Shown: one piece after another, positions 5,146 to 6,525 of the stretch
Numbering within the stretch: position 1 is the first letter of the stretch
How the letters are laid out: every line of letters begins with the position of its first letter
Assembly (NCBI GenBank): GCA_900320815.1
Contig: ONTY01000183.1
Coordinates: 1 to 6,525 of the forward strand
DNA length: 6,525 nucleotides
Direction of reading: 5' to 3'
Source of the DNA: an uncultured Pseudomonadota bacterium
GTDB lineage: Bacteria; Pseudomonadota; Gammaproteobacteria; Burkholderiales; Burkholderiaceae_C
Notes under the pieces: model-generated
What the model was told of the DNA's origin: nothing
Seen by the model: only the letters and a program-made list of their open reading frames with translations
The model's database searches: none
Made by a program: the position numbers and the translations under genes

Positions 5146-6525
5146 TCACTCAAACTCAATAATAGGCTGGTCAACGGCGAGGCTCTCGCCCGGCTGCGCC
5201 TTGATTTCCTTGACAGTGCCGTCGGCGTTGGCAAACAGGATGTTTTCCATTTTCATCGCCTCAATCACCGCCAGGCGTTCACCCGCCTGCACCTTTTGTC
5301 CGGGTCGTACGGCCACTTCGGTCAGCAGTCCGGGCATGGGCGAGAGTGTGAATTTGCTCATATCCGGCGGCGCTTTATAGGGCATCAGGCGGTGCAACTC
5401 GCCCGTTCGTGTGCCCATGACGATGGCATCCATTTGCGTGCCGTTATGCACCACACGGGTAATGAGCGGATTGCGCGCCTGCCCGCGCTCCATTTGCACC
5501 GTAAATGGTTTGCCATTGACCGTGCCGGAAACACGCGCATCGCCGAGCATGCTGTCCACAAACAGGTGGTAGGTATATGGACCGTCGGGCGCGTGAACAA
5601 TGACCAGCATGGGCTGGCGCAGCGCCACTTCGCCCAAATTGACGTTGATGTATTGGTTGTTGCCTTCGCGCCCGAGCACGCATACGGTGAACTCACGCCG
5701 GGGCAGGCGTTTGAAACCTTCCCAGAACGGCCCCTGCAGCCCCTGCGCGCGGTTGCGATACCACATGTGCAGGCGCGCTGCCATGGCGACGAGAAAATAC
5801 GGGTCTTTGTGTTTGACGGTGTCGGGTGCAAAACCTTCGGCATATTCTTCGGCAATAAAGCCGGTGTTGAAATCGCCGCTGGCAAAGCGCGGATGTTCCA
5901 GCAGCGCCGCTTCAAACAGCACATTGCTTTGCACGCCGCGCACCACAAAACCGTTGAGAGCCTCGCGCATGCGGGCGATGGCGTCCTGGCGGTTTTCGCC
6001 GTGCACAATCAGCTTGGCAATCATGGAGTCGTAATACATGCTGATTTCGCCGCCGTCGATTACGCCAGTATCCACGCGCACGCCATAGTCCGTGGTGGGC
6101 TGGCCAGCAATCAAATCTGTCTTGGGCGGGCTGAAACGCACCAGCCGCCCGGTGCTGGGCAGAAAGTTGCGGAAGGGGTCTTCGGCGTTGATGCGGCATT
6201 CAATCGCCCAGCCTTCGCATTTCACATCGTCCTGCGTAAAACCAAGCGGCTCGCCAGCGGCAACCCGTATCATTTGCTCCACCAGATCCAGCCCGGTAAT
6301 GCACTCGGTCACGGGGTGCTCGACTTGCAGGCGGGTGTTCATTTCTAGAAAATAAAAATCCTGGTCTTTGCCAACGACAAACTCGACGGTGCCGGCGCTC
6401 TGATAACCCACAGCCTTGGCGAGTGCCACGGCCTGCTCACCCATTGCGCGGCGCGTTTCGGCGCTGATAAAGGGCGAGGGCGCTTCTTCCAGCACTTTCT
6501 GGTGGCGCCGCTGCAGCGAGCATTC
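5146..6525 (-). CDS. pccA: Acetyl/propionyl-CoA carboxylase alpha subunit (biotin carboxylase + BCCP), N-terminus outside the window
   Basis: The visible 459 residues are the C-terminal two thirds of a biotin-dependent acyl-CoA carboxylase alpha chain, which carboxylates its own biotin with ATP and bicarbonate; the beta chain then transfers the group to propionyl-CoA or acetyl-CoA. Fragment residues 1-215 are the rest of the biotin carboxylase domain. ECSLQRRHQK opens it; LEMNTRLQVEHPVTE carries E61, N63 and R65, equivalent to E288, N290 and R292 of E. coli AccC; RINAEDP (111-117) and YYDSMIAKLIVHGENR follow. Residues about 215-385 match the BT domain that contacts the beta subunit in PCC-type enzymes. 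The end is a biotinyl domain with EAMKMEN; K425 (codon 5251-5253) takes biotin, 34 residues from the C-terminus. About 227 residues are missing, giving a full length near 686, usual for PccA. The BT domain and length favour PCC over AccC, but substrate choice cannot be read from the alpha chain. Confidence 0.93.
   Translation of the reverse strand, partial: ECSLQRRHQKVLEEAPSPFISAETRRAMGEQAVALAKAVGYQSAGTVEFVVGKDQDFYFLEMNTRLQVEHPVTECITGLDLVEQMIRVAAGEPLGFTQDDVKCEGWAIECRINAEDPFRNFLPSTGRLVRFSPPKTDLIAGQPTTDYGVRVDTGVIDGGEISMYYDSMIAKLIVHGENRQDAIARMREALNGFVVRGVQSNVLFEAALLEHPRFASGDFNTGFIAEEYAEGFAPDTVKHKDPYFLVAMAARLHMWYRNRAQGLQGPFWEGFKRLPRREFTVCVLGREGNNQYINVNLGEVALRQPMLVIVHAPDGPYTYHLFVDSMLGDARVSGTVNGKPFTVQMERGQARNPLITRVVHNGTQMDAIVMGTRTGELHRLMPYKAPPDMSKFTLSPMPGLLTEVAVRPGQKVQAGERLAVIEAMKMENILFANADGTVKEIKAQPGESLAVDQPIIEFE

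Noticed and set aside
4213..6348. Long plus-strand open frame (711 codons) across pncA and pccA
   Set aside because: It lies opposite two unmistakable enzyme genes with complete motifs and runs across their boundary. It is a mirror of codon bias.
5146..6495. Start of the carboxylase gene at the CTG at 6495
   Set aside because: The frame continues without a stop to the window edge, and the upstream codons read ECSLQRRHQK, a conserved biotin carboxylase motif, so the gene simply enters from the right.

Overview
The window is mostly GC-rich, with gene interiors locally above 80% G+C. It reads like an ordinary chromosomal stretch of a betaproteobacterium, most likely Burkholderiales and perhaps Comamonadaceae. 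I infer this from the adjacent DUF2868/DUF3482 gene pair, the propionyl-CoA-carboxylase-type alpha subunit and the strong GC3 bias. No genus can be named from the sequence alone.

Layout. Bases 1-97 are AT-richer and have no secure gene; an intrinsic-terminator-like hairpin follows (98-120). On the plus strand lie a DUF2868 multi-pass membrane protein (141-1685) and, 18 nt later with a good Shine-Dalgarno, a DUF3482 P-loop GTPase (1704-3128). They look like a two-gene operon ending in a possible terminator (3104-3146). A small exported protein with a strongly basic, then Ala/Pro-rich tail follows (3168-3590), closed by a GC-rich terminator (3610-3647).

The middle (3689-4143, minus strand) is a scar. 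The last two ankyrin repeats of a gene with no start are joined to the first ~80 codons of a GT-C type membrane glycosyltransferase with no remainder. The glycosyltransferase part is clearly lower in G+C than its surroundings.

The right side is a tight minus-strand cluster: the C-terminal two thirds of a biotin-dependent acyl-CoA carboxylase alpha subunit (pccA-like, running off the window), a nicotinamidase (pncA) 6 nt later, and a short DUF167/YggU-family gene 4 nt after that. The DUF167 product seems to lack about eight residues of its conserved core.

How they work together. The DUF2868 and DUF3482 proteins probably act as a membrane-anchored GTPase pair of unknown role; this is the least understood system here. 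The carboxylase makes (S)-methylmalonyl-CoA from propionyl-CoA (or malonyl-CoA from acetyl-CoA), and the nicotinamidase feeds NAD salvage. Their tight spacing suggests co-transcription, but I see no biochemical link. Nothing in the window looks like CRISPR, an intact insertion sequence, a phage gene or a tRNA.
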